Assembly: GCF_023091745.1 (NCBI RefSeq)
Contig: NW_026292698.1
Span: 124,001 to 188,000, forward strand
DNA: 64,000 nucleotides
Origin: Budorcas taxicolor
Lineage: Eukaryota > Chordata > Mammalia > Artiodactyla > Bovidae
Direction of reading: 5' to 3'
Shown here: piece by piece, positions 39,176 through 52,600 of the stretch
Position numbering within the stretch: position 1 is the first letter of the stretch
Layout: each line of letters opens with the position of its first letter
The notes under the pieces: generated by a model
Told to the model about the DNA's origin: nothing
The model's input: only the letters and a program-made list of their open reading frames with translations
Databases searched by the model: none
Position numbers and translations under genes: made by a program

Positions 39176-39988
39176 TTGGTGCAAATCAAGAAGTTTCCCG
39201 ACATGCCCGTCTCCACTCGAGAGGAATCACGAGGGTGCCGCCCACATCCAGAGGAGCCCCGTTTCTGCCTCGTAGCTCGAGATGAGGGATCCTTTCCCTG
39301 CTTCGTCGGGAATGAGTTCCCGGCGTTCCCGTCGCATCTCAAGAGGAGGCCCTCTCAACAGGAAGGGCGAGAGCAACTCCAGGGTCGTGCCACCATTCCA
39401 AGAGTCCCCCAGATGTCTCAGTCCATTCCAGAGGAAACTCTTTTCCCTTCACCGGCTCGTCTTTCACGCCGAGGATCGACTCACACCAAGGTGGCACGTG
39501 GCACAGCCCTGTGGGAAAGCCTCGTGGAAAGCCTCGAGCGAAAGCCTCGAGGGAAAGCCACAGATCCCTTGATCCACGTGATAGGAAGCGTGACACTACT
39601 GCTACAGCTCGGGAGGAAAGCACACGTGCATGCCCCCACTCGAAACGAGTCCTGACTCCCCTGGGGAGACTCAGAAGCACCCCAAGATCCATGGCAACAA
39701 TGGAGAGGAATCCTCTGGTTCCAGCCCAGATTCCACATGGTCTTAGGCCCCGGCATGGACGGGAGAGGAATCCCGAGATGCCGTCTAGCAACTCGCATGG
39801 GGACTGGCCTTTCCTGAGGCCACCAGAGCGGGTCCCTGAGGTCCCCGTCGTAACATGAGAAGACCTACCGCAACTCGAGAAAATCCAGGAGGTTCTCCCC
39901 TCCAGGCGAGATGAGGCCCATTTCCGCTGAGGCGTCTCGAGGCTGATCACACCTCACCTCTGGAACTTCGAAAGGGTCCTTCACACCC
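39176..39988. repeat. Reference type B unit (813 bp)
   Basis: Diagnostic features: AGTTTCCCGACATGCCCG, GGGTGCCGCC, GTCGGGAATGAG, GGAAGGGCGAGAGCAAC, a 12-base second 13-mer (TGGAAAGCCTCG), GTGATAGG, CTGCTACAGC (PstI site lost), CTCGAAACGAGTCC, CACATGGTCTTAGG (two bases shorter), GAGATGCCGTCTAGC and GTAACATGAGAAG. Losses of 1 + 2 bases from 816 give exactly 813. Confidence 0.9.
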
Positions 39989-40788
39989 TTGGTGCAAATC
40001 AAGAAGTTCCCCGACATACCCGTCTCCTCTCGAGAGGAATCAAGAGGGTCCCGCCCACATCCAGAGGAGCCCCGTTTCGGCCTCGTAGCTCGAGATGAGG
40101 GATCCTTTCGCTGCTTCTTCGGAAAGAGTTCCCGGCGTTCCCGTCGCATCTCAAGAGGAGGCCCTCTCAACAGGAACGGCGAGAGGAACTCCAGGGTCGT
40201 GCCACCATTCCAAGAGTACACCAGATGTCTCAGTCCATTCCAGAGGAACCTCTTTTCCCTTCACCGGCTCGTCTTTCACGCCGAGGATCGACTCACACCA
40301 AGGTGGCACGTGGCACAGCCCTGGGGGAAAGCCTCGTGGGGAAGAATCGAGGCAAAGCCGCAGATCCCTTGATCCACGTGACAGGAAGCGTGACACTACT
40401 GCTGCAGCACGGGAGGAAAGCGCACGTGCATGCCCCCAATCGAGACGAGGCCTGACTCCCCTGGGGAGACTCAGAAGCACCCCAAGATCCATGGCAACAA
40501 TGGAGAGGAATCCTCTGGTTCCAGCCCAGATTCCACATGGTCTTAGGCCCCGGCATGGACGGTAGAGGAATCCCGAGATGCCGTCTAGCAACTCGCATGG
40601 GGACTGGCCTTTCCTGAGGCCACCAGAGCGGGTCCCTGAGGTCCCCGTCGTAACATGAGAAGACCTGTGGCAACTCGAGAAAATCCAGGAGGTTCTCCCC
40701 TCCAGGCGAGATGAGGCCCATTTCCGCTGAGGCGTCTCGAGGCTGATCACACCTCACCTCTGGAACTTCGAAAGGCTCCTTCACACCC
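39989..40788. repeat. A-to-B hybrid unit (800 bp)
   Basis: Type A up to at least 40440 (CAATCGAGACGAGG) and type B from about 40497 (CAACAATGG, CCTCTGGTTCCAGCCC). The length is the A length minus the two bases that B lacks in its 3' part, which confirms the switch arithmetically. Confidence 0.85.
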
Positions 40789-43203
40789 TTGGTGCAAATC
40801 AAGAAGTTCCCCGACATACCCGTCTCCTCTCGAGAGGAATCACGAGGGTCCCGCCCACATCCAGAGGAGCCCCGTTTCGGCCTCGTAGCTCGAGATGAGG
40901 GATCCTTTCGCTGCTTCTTCGGAAAGAGTTCCCGGCGTTCCCGTCGCATCTCAAGAGGAGGCCCTCTAATCAGGAACGGCGAGAGGAACTCCAGGGTCGT
41001 GCCACCATTCCAAGAGTACCCCAGATGTCTCAGTCCATTCCAGAGGAACCTCTTTTCCCTTCACCGGCTCGTCTTTCACGCCGAGGATCGACTCACACCA
41101 AGGTGGCACGTGGCACAGCCCTGGGGGAAAGCCTCGTGGGGAAGCATCAAGGCAAAGCTGCAGATCCCTTGATCCACGTGACAGGAAGCGTGACACTACT
41201 GCTGCAGCACGGGAGGAAAGCGCACGTGCATGCCCCCACTCGAGACGAGGCCTGACTCCCCTGGGGAGACTCAGAAGCACCCCAAGATCCATGGCAACAC
41301 TGGAGAGGAATCCTCAGGTTCCGGCCCCGACTCCACACAAGGACTGAGGCCCCGGAATGGACGGGAGAGGAATCCCGAGAGGTCCCCTAGCAACTCGCAT
41401 GGCGACTGGCCTTTCCTGAGGCCACCAGAGCGGGTCCCTGAGGTCCCCGTCGTAACTCGAGAAGACCTGCCGCAACTCGAGAAAATCCAGGAGGTTCTCC
41501 CCTCCAGGTGAGATGAGGCCCATTTCCGCTGAGGCGTCTCGAGGCTGATCACACCTCACCTCTGGAACTTCGAAAGGGTCCTTCACACCCTTGGTGCAAA
41601 TCAAGAAGTTTCCCGACATGCCCGTCTCCACTCGAGAGGAGTCACGAGGGTGCCGCCCACATCCAGAGGAGCCCCGTTTCTGCCTCGTAGCTCGAGATGA
41701 GGGATCCTTTCCCTGCTTCGTCGGGAATGAGTTCCCGGCGTTCCCGTCGCATCTCAAGAGGAGGCCCTCTCAACAGGAAGGGCGAGAGCAACTCCAGGGT
41801 CGTGCCACCATTCCAAGAGTCCACCAGATGTCTCAGTCCATTCCAGAGGAAACTCTTTTCCCTTCACCGGCTCGTCTTTCACGCCGAGGATCGACTCACA
41901 CCAAGGTGGCACGTGGCACAGCCCTGTGAGAAAGCCTCGTGGAAAGCCTCGAGCGAAAGCCTCGAGGGAAAGCCACAGATCCCTTGATCCACGTGATAGG
42001 AAGCGTGACACTACTGCTACAGATCGGGAGGAAAGCACACGTGCATGCCCCCACTCGAAACGAGTCCTGACTCCCCTGGGGAGACTCAGAAGCACCCCAA
42101 GATCCATGGCAATAATGGAGAGGAATCCTCTGGTTCCAGCCCAGATTCCACATGGTCTTTGGCCCCGGCATGGACGGGAGAGGAATCACGAGATGCCGTC
42201 TAGCAACTCGCATGGGGACTGGCCTTTTGAGGCCACCAGAGCGGGTCCCTGAGGTCCCCGTCGTAACTCGAGAAGACTTGCGGCAACTCGAGAAAATCCA
42301 GGAGGTTCTCCCCTCAAGGCGAGATGAGGCCCATTTCCGCTGAGGCGTCTCGAGGCTGATCACACCTCACCTCTGGAACTTCGAAAGGGTCCTTCACACC
42401 CTTGGTGCAAATCAAGAAGTTCCCCGACATACCCGTCTCCTCTCGAGAGGAATCACGAGGGTCCCGTCCACATCCAGAGGAGCCCCTTTTCGGCCTCGTA
42501 GCTCGAGATGAGGGATCCTTTCGCTGCTTCTTCGGAAAGAGTTCCCGGCGTTCCCGTCGCATCTCAAGAGGAGGCCCTCTCAACAGGAACGGCGAGAGGA
42601 ACTCCAGGGTCGTGCCACCATTCCAAGAGTCCCCCAGAGGTCTCAGTCCATTCCAGAGGAACCTCTTTTCCCTTCACCGGCTCGTCTTTCACGCCGAGGA
42701 TCGACTCACACCAAGGTGGCACGTGGCACAGCCCTGGGGGAAAGCCTCGTGGGGAAGCATCGAGGCAAAGCCGCAGATCCCTTGATCCACGTGACAGGAA
42801 GCGTGACACTACTGCTGCAGCACGGGAGGAAAGCGCACGTGCATGCCCCCACTCGAGACGAGGCCTGACTCCCCTGGGGAGACTCAGAAGCACCCCAAGA
42901 TCCATGGCAACACTGGAGAGGAATCCTCAGGTTACGGCCCCGACTCCACACAAGGACTGAGGCCCCGGCATGGACGGGAGAGGAATCCCGAGAGGTCCCC
43001 TAGCAACTCGCATGGCGACTGGCCTTTCCTGAGGCCACCAGAGCGGGTCCCTGAGGTCCCCGTCGTAACTCGAGAAGACCTGCCGCAACTCGAGAAAATC
43101 CAGGAGGTTCTCCCCTCCAGGTGAGATGAGGCCCATTTCCGCTGAGGCGTCTCCAGGCTGATCACACCTCACCTCTGGAACTTCGAAAGGGTCCTTCACA
43201 CCC

Positions 43204-44003
43204 TTGGTGCAAATCAAGAAGTTTCCCGACATGCCCGTCTCCACTCGAGAGGAATCACGAGGGTGCCGCCCACATCCAGAGGAGCCCCGTTTCCGCCTCG
43301 TAGCTCGAGATGAGGGATCCTTTCGCTGCTTCTTCGGAAAGAGTTCCCGGCGTTCCCGTCGCATCTCAAGAGGAGGCCCTCTCAACAGGAACGGCGAGAG
43401 GAACTCCAGGGTCGTGCCACCATTCCAAGAGTCCCCCAGATGTCTCAGTCCATTCCAGAGGAACCTCTTTTCCCTTCACCGGCTCGTCTTTCACGCCGAG
43501 GATCGACTCACACCAAGGTGGCACGTGGCACAGCCCTGGGGGAAAGCCTCGTGGGGAAGCATCAAGGCAAAGCCGCAGATCCCTTGATCCACGTGACAGG
43601 AAGCGTGACACTACTGCTGCAGCACGGGAGGAAAGCGCACGTGCATGCCCCCACTCGAAACGAGTCCTGACTCCCCTGGGGAGACTCAGAAGCACCCCAA
43701 GATCCATGGCAACACTGGAGAGGAATCCTCTGGTTCCAGCCCAGATTCCACATGGTCTTTGGCCCCGGCATGGACGGGAGAGGAATCCCGAGATGCCGTC
43801 TAGCAACTCGCATGGGGACTGGCCTTTCCTGAGGCCACCAGAGCGGGTCCCTGAGGTCCCCGTCGTAACATGAGAAGACCTGCCGCAACTCGAGAAAATC
43901 CAGGAGGTTCTCCCCTCCAGGCGAGATGAGGCCCATTTCCGCTGAGGCGTCTCGAGGCTGATCACTCCTCACCTCTGGAACTTCGAAAGGGTCCTTCACA
44001 CCC
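43204..44003. repeat. B-A-B double-switch unit (800 bp)
   Basis: It starts as B, turns to A before GCTGCTTCTTCGG (near 43325) and back to B by CTCGAAACGAGTCC (near 43655). It looks like the B/A hybrid seen at 29494, 32728 and 36759 with a second exchange in its 3' third. Confidence 0.8.
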
Positions 44004-46420
44004 TTGGTGCAAATCAAGAAGTTCCCCGACATACCCGTCTCCTCTCGAGAGGAATCACGAGGGTCCCGCCCACATCCAGAGGAGCCCCGTTTCTGCCTCG
44101 TAGCTCGAGATGAGGGATCCTTTCGCTGCTTCTTTGGAAAGAGTTCCCGGCGTTCCCGTCGCATCTCAAGAGGAGGCCCTCTCAACAGGAACGGCGAGAG
44201 GAACTCCAGGGTCGTGCCACCATTCCAAGAGTACCCCAGATGTCTCAGTCCATTCCAGAGGAACCTCTTTTCCCTTCACCGGCTCGTCTTTCACGCCGAG
44301 GATCGACTCACACCAAGGTGGCACGTGGCACAGCCCTGGGGGAAAGCCTCGTGGGGAAGCATCGAGGCAAAGCCGCAGATCCCTTGATCCACGTGACAGG
44401 AAGCGTGACACTACTGCTGCAGCTCGGGAGGAAAGCGCACGTGCATGCCCCCACTCGAGACGAGGCCTGACTCCCCTGGGGAGACTCAGAAGCACCCCAA
44501 GATCCATGGCAACACTGGAGAGGAATCCTCAGGTTCCGGCCCCGACTCCACACAAGGACTGAGGCCCCGGCATGGACGGGAGAGGAATCCCGAGAGGTCC
44601 CCTAGCAACTCGCATGGCGACTGGCCTTTCCTGAGGCCACCAGAGCGGGTCCCTGAGGTCCCCGTCGTAACTCGAGAAGACCTGCCGCAACTCGAGAAAA
44701 TCCAGGAGGTTCTCCCCTCCAGGTGAGATGAGGCCCATTTCCGCTGAGGCGTCTCCAGGCTGATCACACCTCACCTCTGGAACTTCGAAAGGGTCCTTCA
44801 CACCCTTGGTGCAAATCAAGAAGTTTCCCGACATGCCCGTCTCCACTCGAGAGGATTCACGAGGGTGCCGCCCACATCCAGAGGAGCCCCGTTTCCGCCT
44901 CGTAGCTCGAGATGAGGGATCCTTTCCCTGCTTCGTCGGGAATGAGTTCCCGGCGTTCCCGTCGCATCTCAAGAGGAGGCCCTCTCAACAGGAAGGGCGA
45001 GAACAACTCCAGGGTCATGCCACCATTCCAAGAGTCCACCAGATGTCTCAGTCCATTCCAGAGGAAACTCTTTTCCCTTCACCGGCTCGACTTTCACGCC
45101 GAGGATCGACTCACACCAAGGTGGCACGTGGCACAGCCCTGTGGGAAAGCCTCGTGGAAAGCCTCGAGCGAAAGCCTCGAGGGAAAGCCACAGATCCCTT
45201 GATCCACGTGATAGGAAGCGTGACACTACTGCTACAGCTCGGGAGGAAAGCACACGTGCATGCCCCCACTCGAAACGAGTCCTGACTCCCCTGGGGAGAC
45301 TCAGAAGCTCCCCAAGATCCATGGCAACAATGGAGAGGAATCCTCTGGTTCCAGCCCAGATTCCACATGGTCTTAGGCCCCGGCATGGACGGGAGAGGAA
45401 TCCCGAGATGCCGTCTAGCAACTCGCATGGGGACTGGCCTTTCCTGAGGCCACCAGAGCGGGTCCCTGAGGTCCCCGTCGTAACATGAGAAGACCTGCGG
45501 CAACTCGAGAAAATCCAGGAGGTTCTCCCCTCCAGGCGAGATGAGGCCCATTTCCGCTGAGGCGTCTCGAGGCTGATCACACCTCACCTCTGGAACTTCG
45601 AAAGGCTCCTTCACACCCTTGGTGCAAATCAAGAAGTTCCCCGACATACCCGTCTCCTCTCGAGAGGAATCACGAGGGTCCCGCCCACATCCAGAGGAGC
45701 CCCGTTTCGGCCTCGTAGCTCGAGATGAGGGATCCTTTCGCTGCTTCTTCGGAAAGAGTTCCCGGCGTTCCCGTCGCATCTCAAGAGGAGGCCGTCTCAA
45801 CAGGAACGGCGAGAGGAACTCCAGGGTCGTGCCACCATTCCAAGAGTACCCCAGATGTCTCAGTCCATTCCAGAGGAACCTCTTTTCCCTTCACCGGCTC
45901 GTCTTTCACGCCGAGGATCGACTCACACCAAGGTGGCACGTGGCACAGCCCTGGGGGAAAGCCTCGTGGGGAAGCATCGAGGCAAAGCCGCAGATCCCTT
46001 GATCCACGTGACAGGAAGCGTGACACTACTGCTGCAGCACGGGAGGAAAGCGCACGTGCATGCCCCCACTCGAGACGAGGCCTGACTCCCCTGGGGAGAC
46101 TCAGAAGCACCCCAAGATCCATGGCAACACTGGAGAGGAATCCTCAGGTTCCGGCCCCGACTCCACACAAGGACTGAGGCCCCGGAATGGACGGGAGAGG
46201 AATCCCGAGAGGTCCCCTAGCAACTCGCATGGCGACTGGCCTTTCCTGAGGCCACCAGAGCGGGTCCCTGAGGTCCCCGTCGTAACTCGAGAAGACCTGC
46301 CGCAACTCGAGAAAATCCAGGAGGTTCTCCCCTCCAGGTGAGATGAGGCCCATTTCCGCTGAGGCGTCTCCAGGCTGATCACACCTGACCTCTGGAACTT
46401 CGAAAGGGTCCTTCACACCC

Positions 46421-49400
46421 TTGGTGCAAATCAAGAAGTTTCCCGACATGCCCGTCTCCACTCGAGAGGAGTCACGAGGGTGCCGCCCACATCCAGAGGA
46501 GGCACGTTTCTGCCTCGTAGCTCGAGATGAGGGATCCTTTACCTGCTTCGTCGGGAATGAGTTCCCGGCGTTCCCGTCGCATCTCAAGAGGAGGCCCTCT
46601 CAACAGGAAGGGCGAGAGCAACTCCAGGGTCGTGCCACCATTCCAAGAGTCCACCAGATGTCTCAGTCCATTCCAGAGGAACCTCTTTTCCCTTAACCGG
46701 CTCGTCTTTCACGCCGAGGATCGACTCACACCAAGGTGGCACGTGGCACAGCCCTGTGAGAAAGCCTCGTGGAAAGCCTCGAGCGAAAGCCTCGAGGGAA
46801 AGCCACAGATCCCTTGATCCACGTGATAGGAAGCGTGACACTACTCCTACAGCTCGGGAGGAAAGCACACGTGCATGCCCCCACTCGAAACGAGTCCTGA
46901 CTCCCCTGGGGAGACTGAGAAGCACCCCAAGATCCATGGCAATAATGGAGAGGAATCCTCTGGTTCCAGCCCAGATTCCACATGGTCTTTGGCCCCGGCA
47001 TGGACGGGAGAGGAATCCCGAGATGCCGTCTAGCAACTCGCATGGGGACTGGCCTTTCCTGAGGCCACCAGAGCGGGTCCCTGAGGTCCCCGTCGTAACA
47101 TGAGAAGACCTGCGGCAACTCGAGAAAATCCAGGAGGTTCTCCCCTCAAGGCGAGATGAGGCCCATTTCCGCTGAGGCGTCTCGAGGCTGATCACACCTC
47201 ACCTCTGGAACTTCGAAAGGGTCCTTCACACCCTTGGTGCAAATCAAGAAGTTCCCCGACATACCCGTCTCCTCTCGAGAGGAATCACGAGGGTCCCGCC
47301 CACATCCAGAGGAGCCCCGTTTCAGCCTCGTAGCTCGAGATGAGGGATCCTTTCGCTGCTTCTTCGGAAAGAGTTCCCGGCGTTCCCGTCGCATCTCAAG
47401 AGGAGGCCCTCTCAACAGGAACGGCGAGAGGAACTCCAGGGTCGTGCCACCATTCCAAGAGTACCCCAGATGTCTCAGTCCATTCCAGAGGAACCTCTTT
47501 TCCCTTCACCGGCTCGTCTTTCACGCCGAGGATCGACTCACACCAAGGTGGCACGTGGCACAGCCCTGGGGGAAAGCCTCGTGGGGAAGCATCGAGGCAA
47601 AGCCGCAGATCCCTTGATCCACGTGACAGGAAGCGTGACACTACTGCTGCAGCACGGGAGGAAAGCACACGTGCATGCCCCCACTCGAGACGAGGCCTGA
47701 CTCCCCTGGGGAGACTCAGAAGCACCCCAAGATCCATGGCAACACTGGAGAGGAATCCTCAGGTTCCGGCCCCGACTCCACACAAGGACTGAGGCCCCGG
47801 CATGGACGGGAGAGGAATCCCGAGAGGTCCCCTAGCAACTCGCATGGCGACTGGCCTTTCCAGAGGCCACCAGAGCGGGTCCCTGAGGTCCCCGTCGTAA
47901 CTCGAGAAGACCTGCCGCAACTCGAGAAAATCCAGGAGGTTCTCCCCTCCAGGTGAGATGAGGCCCATTTCCGCTGAGGCGTCTCCAGGCTGATCACACC
48001 TCACCTCTGGAACTTCGAAAGGGTCCTTCACACCCTTGGTGCAAATCAAGAAGTTTCCCGACATGCCCGTCTCCACTCGAGAGGAATCACGAGGGTGCCG
48101 CCCACATCCAGAGGAGCCCCGTTTCTGCCTCGTAGCTCGAGATGAGGGATCCTTTCCCTGCTTCGTCGGGAATGAGTTCCCGGCGTTCCCGTCGCATCTC
48201 AAGAGGAGGCCCTTTCAACAGGAAGGGCGAGAGCAACTCCAGGGTCGTGCCACCATTCCAAGAGTCCCCCAGATGTCTCAGTCCATTCCAGAGGAACCTC
48301 TTTTCCCTTCACCGGCTCGTCTTTCACGCCGAGGATCGACTCACACCAAGGTGGCACGTGGCACAGCCCTGTGGGAAAGCCTCGTGGAAAGCCTCGAGCG
48401 AAAGCCTCGAGGGAAAGCCACAGATCCCTTGATCCACGTGATAGGAAGCGTGACACTACTGCTACAGCTCGGGAGGAAAGCACACGTGCATGCCCCCACT
48501 CGAAACGAGTCCTGACTCCCCTGGGGAGACTCAGAAGCACCCCAAGATCCATGGCAACAATGGAGAGGAATCCTCTGGTTCCAGCCCAGATTCCACATGG
48601 TCTTAGGCCTCGGCATGGACGGGAGAGGAATCCCGAGATGCCGTCTAGCAACTCGCATGGGGACTGGCCTTTCCTGAGGCCACCAGAGCGGGTCCCTGAG
48701 GTCCCTGTCGTAACATGAGAAGACCTGCGGCAACTCGAGAAAATCCAGGAGGTTCTCCCCTCCAGGCGAGATGAGGCCCATTTCCGCTGAGGCGTCTCGA
48801 GGCTGATCACACCTCACCTCTGGAACTTCGAAAGGGTCCTTCACACCCTTGGTGCAAATCAAGAAGTTCCCCGACATACCCGTCTCCTCTCGAGAGGAAT
48901 CACGAGGGTCCCGCCCACATCGAGAGGAGCCCCGTTTCTGCCTCGTAGCTCGAGATGAGGGATCCTTTCGCTGCTTCTTCGGAAAGAGTTCCCGGCGTTC
49001 CCGTCGCATCTCAAGAGGAGGCCCTCTCAACAGGAACGTCGAGAGGAACTCCAGGGTCGTGCCACCATTCCAAGAGTACCCCAGATGTCTCAGTCCATTC
49101 CAGAGGAACCTCTTTTCCCTTCACCGGCTCGTCTTTCACGCCGAGGATCGACTCACACCAAGGTGGCACGTGGCACAGCCCTGGGGGAAAGCCTCGTGGG
49201 GAAGCATCGAGGCAAAGCCGCAGATCCCTTGATCCACGTGACAGGAAGCGTGACACTACTGCTGCAGCACGGGAGGAAAGCGCACGTGCATGCCCCCACT
49301 CGAGACGAGGCCTGACTCCCCTGGGGAGACTCAGAAGCACCCCAAGTTCCATGGCAACACTGGAGAGGAATCCTCAGGTTACGGCCCCGACTCCACACAA

Positions 49401-49650
49401 GGACTGAGGCCCCGGCATGGACGGGAGAGGAATCCCGAGAGGTCCCCTAGCAACTCGCATGGCGACTGGCCTTTCCTGAGGCCACCAGAGCGGGTCCCTG
49501 AGGTCCCCGTCGTAACTCGAGAAGACCTGCCGCAACTCGAGAAAATCCAGGAGGTTCTCCCCTCCAGGTGAGATGAGGCCCATTTCCGCTGAGGCGTCTC
49601 CAGGCTGATCACACCTGACCTCTGGAACTTCGAAAGGGTCCTTCACACCC
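46421..49650. repeat. Four-unit HOR, copy a (3230 bp)
   Basis: Units B* (46421), A (47234), B (48036), A (48849). B* alleles: GAGGAGTCACGAGG, GAGGCACGTTTC, CCCTTAACCGG, CCTGTGAGAAAG, GGCAATAATGG, GGTCTTTGGCC and CCCTCAAGGCG. I saw three single-base differences from copy b, at 46566, 46887 and 46917. Confidence 0.88.
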
Positions 49651-52600
49651 TTGGTGCAAATCAAGAAGTTTCCCGACATGCCCGTCTCCACTCGAGAGGA
49701 GTCACGAGGGTGCCGCCCACATCCAGAGGAGGCACGTTTCTGCCTCGTAGCTCGAGATGAGGGATCCTTTACCTGCTTCGTCGGGAATGAGTTCCTGGCG
49801 TTCCCGTCGCATCTCAAGAGGAGGCCCTCTCAACAGGAAGGGCGAGAGCAACTCCAGGGTCGTGCCACCATTCCAAGAGTCCACCAGATGTCTCAGTCCA
49901 TTCCAGAGGAACCTCTTTTCCCTTAACCGGCTCGTCTTTCACGCCGAGGATCGACTCACACCAAGGTGGCACGTGGCACAGCCCTGTGAGAAAGCCTCGT
50001 GGAAAGCCTCGAGCGAAAGCCTCGAGGGAAAGCCACAGATCCCTTGATCCACGTGATAGGAAGCGTGACACTACTCCTACAGCTCGGGAGGAAAGCACAC
50101 GTGCATGCCCCCACTCAAAACGAGTCCTGACTCCCCTGGGGAGACTCAGAAGCACCCCAAGATCCATGGCAATAATGGAGAGGAATCCTCTGGTTCCAGC
50201 CCAGATTCCACATGGTCTTTGGCCCCGGCATGGACGGGAGAGGAATCCCGAGATGCCGTCTAGCAACTCGCATGGGGACTGGCCTTTCCTGAGGCCACCA
50301 GAGCGGGTCCCTGAGGTCCCCGTCGTAACATGAGAAGACCTGCGGCAACTCGAGAAAATCCAGGAGGTTCTCCCCTCAAGGCGAGATGAGGCCCATTTCC
50401 GCTGAGGCGTCTCGAGGCTGATCACACCTCACCTCTGGAACTTCGAAAGGGTCCTTCACACCCTTGGTGCAAATCAAGAAGTTCCCCGACATACCCGTCT
50501 CCTCTCGAGAGGAATCACGAGGGTCCCGCCCACATCCAGAGGAGCCCCGTTTCAGCCTCGTAGCTCGAGATGAGGGATCCTTTCGCTGCTTCTTCGGAAA
50601 GAGTTCCCGGCGTTCCCGTCGCATCTCAAGAGGAGGCCCTCTCAACAGGAACGGCGAGAGGAACTCCAGGGTCGTGCCACCATTCCAAGAGTACCCCAGA
50701 TGTCTCAGTCCATTCCAGAGGAACCTCTTTTCCCTTCACCGGCTCGTCTTTCACGCCGAGGATCGACTCACACCAAGGTGGCACGTGGCACAGCCCTGGG
50801 GGAAAGCCTCGTGGGGAAGCATCGAGGCAAAGCCGCAGATCCCTTGATCCACGTGACAGGAAGCGTGACACTACTGCTGCAGCACGGGAGGAAAGCACAC
50901 GTGCATGCCCCCACTCGAGACGAGGCCTGACTCCCCTGGGGAGACTCAGAAGCACCCCAAGATCCATGGCAACACTGGAGAGGAATCCTCAGGTTCCGGC
51001 CCCGACTCCACACAAGGACTGAGGCCCCGGCATGGACGGGAGAGGAATCCCGAGAGGTCCCCTAGCAACTCGCATGGCGACTGGCCTTTCCAGAGGCCAC
51101 CAGAGCGGGTCCCTGAGGTCCCCGTCGTAACTCGAGAAGACCTGCCGCAACTCGAGAAAATCCAGGAGGTTCTCCCCTCCAGGTGAGATGAGGCCCATTT
51201 CCGCTGAGGCGTCTCCAGGCTGATCACACCTCACCTCTGGAACTTCGAAAGGGTCCTTCACACCCTTGGTGCAAATCAAGAAGTTTCCCGACATGCCCGT
51301 CTCCACTCGAGAGGAATCACGAGGGTGCCGCCCACATCCAGAGGAGCCCCGTTTCTGCCTCGTAGCTCGAGATGAGGGATCCTTTCCCTGCTTCGTCGGG
51401 AATGAGTTCCCGGCGTTCCCGTCGCATCTCAAGAGGAGGCCCTTTCAACAGGAAGGGCGAGAGCAACTCCAGGGTCGTGCCACCATTCCAAGAGTCCCCC
51501 AGATGTCTCAGTCCATTCCAGAGGAACCTCTTTTCCCTTCACCGGCTCGTCTTTCACGCCGAGGATCGACTCACACCAAGGTGGCACGTGGCACAGCCCT
51601 GTGGGAAAGCCTCGTGGAAAGCCTCGAGCGAAAGCCTCGAGGGAAAGCCACAGATCCCTTGATCCACGTGATAGGAAGCGTGACACTACTGCTACAGCTC
51701 GGGAGGAAAGCACACGTGCATGCCCCCACTCGAAACGAGTCCTGACTCCCCTGGGGAGACTCAGAAGCACCCCAAGATCCATGGCAACAATGGAGAGGAA
51801 TCCTCTGGTTCCAGCCCAGATTCCACATGGTCTTAGGCCTCGGCATGGACGGGAGAGGAATCCCGAGATGCCGTCTAGCAACTCGCATGGGGACTGGCCT
51901 TTCCTGAGGCCACCAGAGCGGGTCCCTGAGGTCCCTGTCGTAACATGAGAAGACCTGCGGCAACTCGAGAAAATCCAGGAGGTTCTCCCCTCCAGGCGAG
52001 ATGAGGCCCATTTCCGCTGAGGCGTCTCGAGGCTGATCACACCTCACCTCTGGAACTTCGAAAGGGTCCTTCACACCCTTGGTGCAAATCAAGAAGTTCC
52101 CCGACATACCCGTCTCCTCTCGAGAGGAATCACGAGGGTCCCGCCCACATCGAGAGGAGCCCCGTTTCTGCCTCGTAGCTCGAGATGAGGGATCCTTTCG
52201 CTGCTTCTTCGGAAAGAGTTCCCGGCGTTCCCGTCGCATCTCAAGAGGAGGCCCTCTCAACAGGAACGTCGAGAGGAACTCCAGGGTCGTGCCACCATTC
52301 CAAGAGTACCCCAGATGTCTCAGTCCATTCCAGAGGAACCTCTTTTCCCTTCACCGGCTCGTCTTTCACGCCGAGGATCGACTCACACCAAGGTGGCACG
52401 TGGCACAGCCCTGGGGGAAAGCCTCGTGGGGAAGCATCGAGGCAAAGCCGCAGATCCCTTGATCCACGTGACAGGAAGCGTGACACTACTGCTGCAGCAC
52501 GGGAGGAAAGCGCACGTGCATGCCCCCACTCGAGACGAGGCCTGACTCCCCTGGGGAGACTCAGAAGCACCCCAAGTTCCATGGCAACACTGGAGAGGAA

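Larger units (their letters stand above)
35957..39988. repeat. Five-unit HOR, copy 2 (4032 bp)
   Basis: Units: A (35957), B/A hybrid (36759), B (37561), A (38374), B (39176), in the same order and spacing as copy 1. The unit starting at 36759 appears identical in its readable frames to that at 32728. Private differences include CCCAAATCC near 37627 and GGTCCCGACTCC near 38908. Confidence 0.88.
39989..44003. repeat. Irregular A/B segment with hybrids
   Basis: Units: 39989 (A 5' end, B 3' end, 800 bp), 40789 (A, 802), 41591 (B*, 811, two bases lost at GGCCTTTTGAGG), 42402 (A, 802) and 43204 (B-A-B double switch, 800). The A + B* pair at 40789-42401 matches the pair at 45619-47233, six units downstream (offset 4830 bp), through CCCGGAATGG and the B* alleles. 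Confidence 0.8.
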
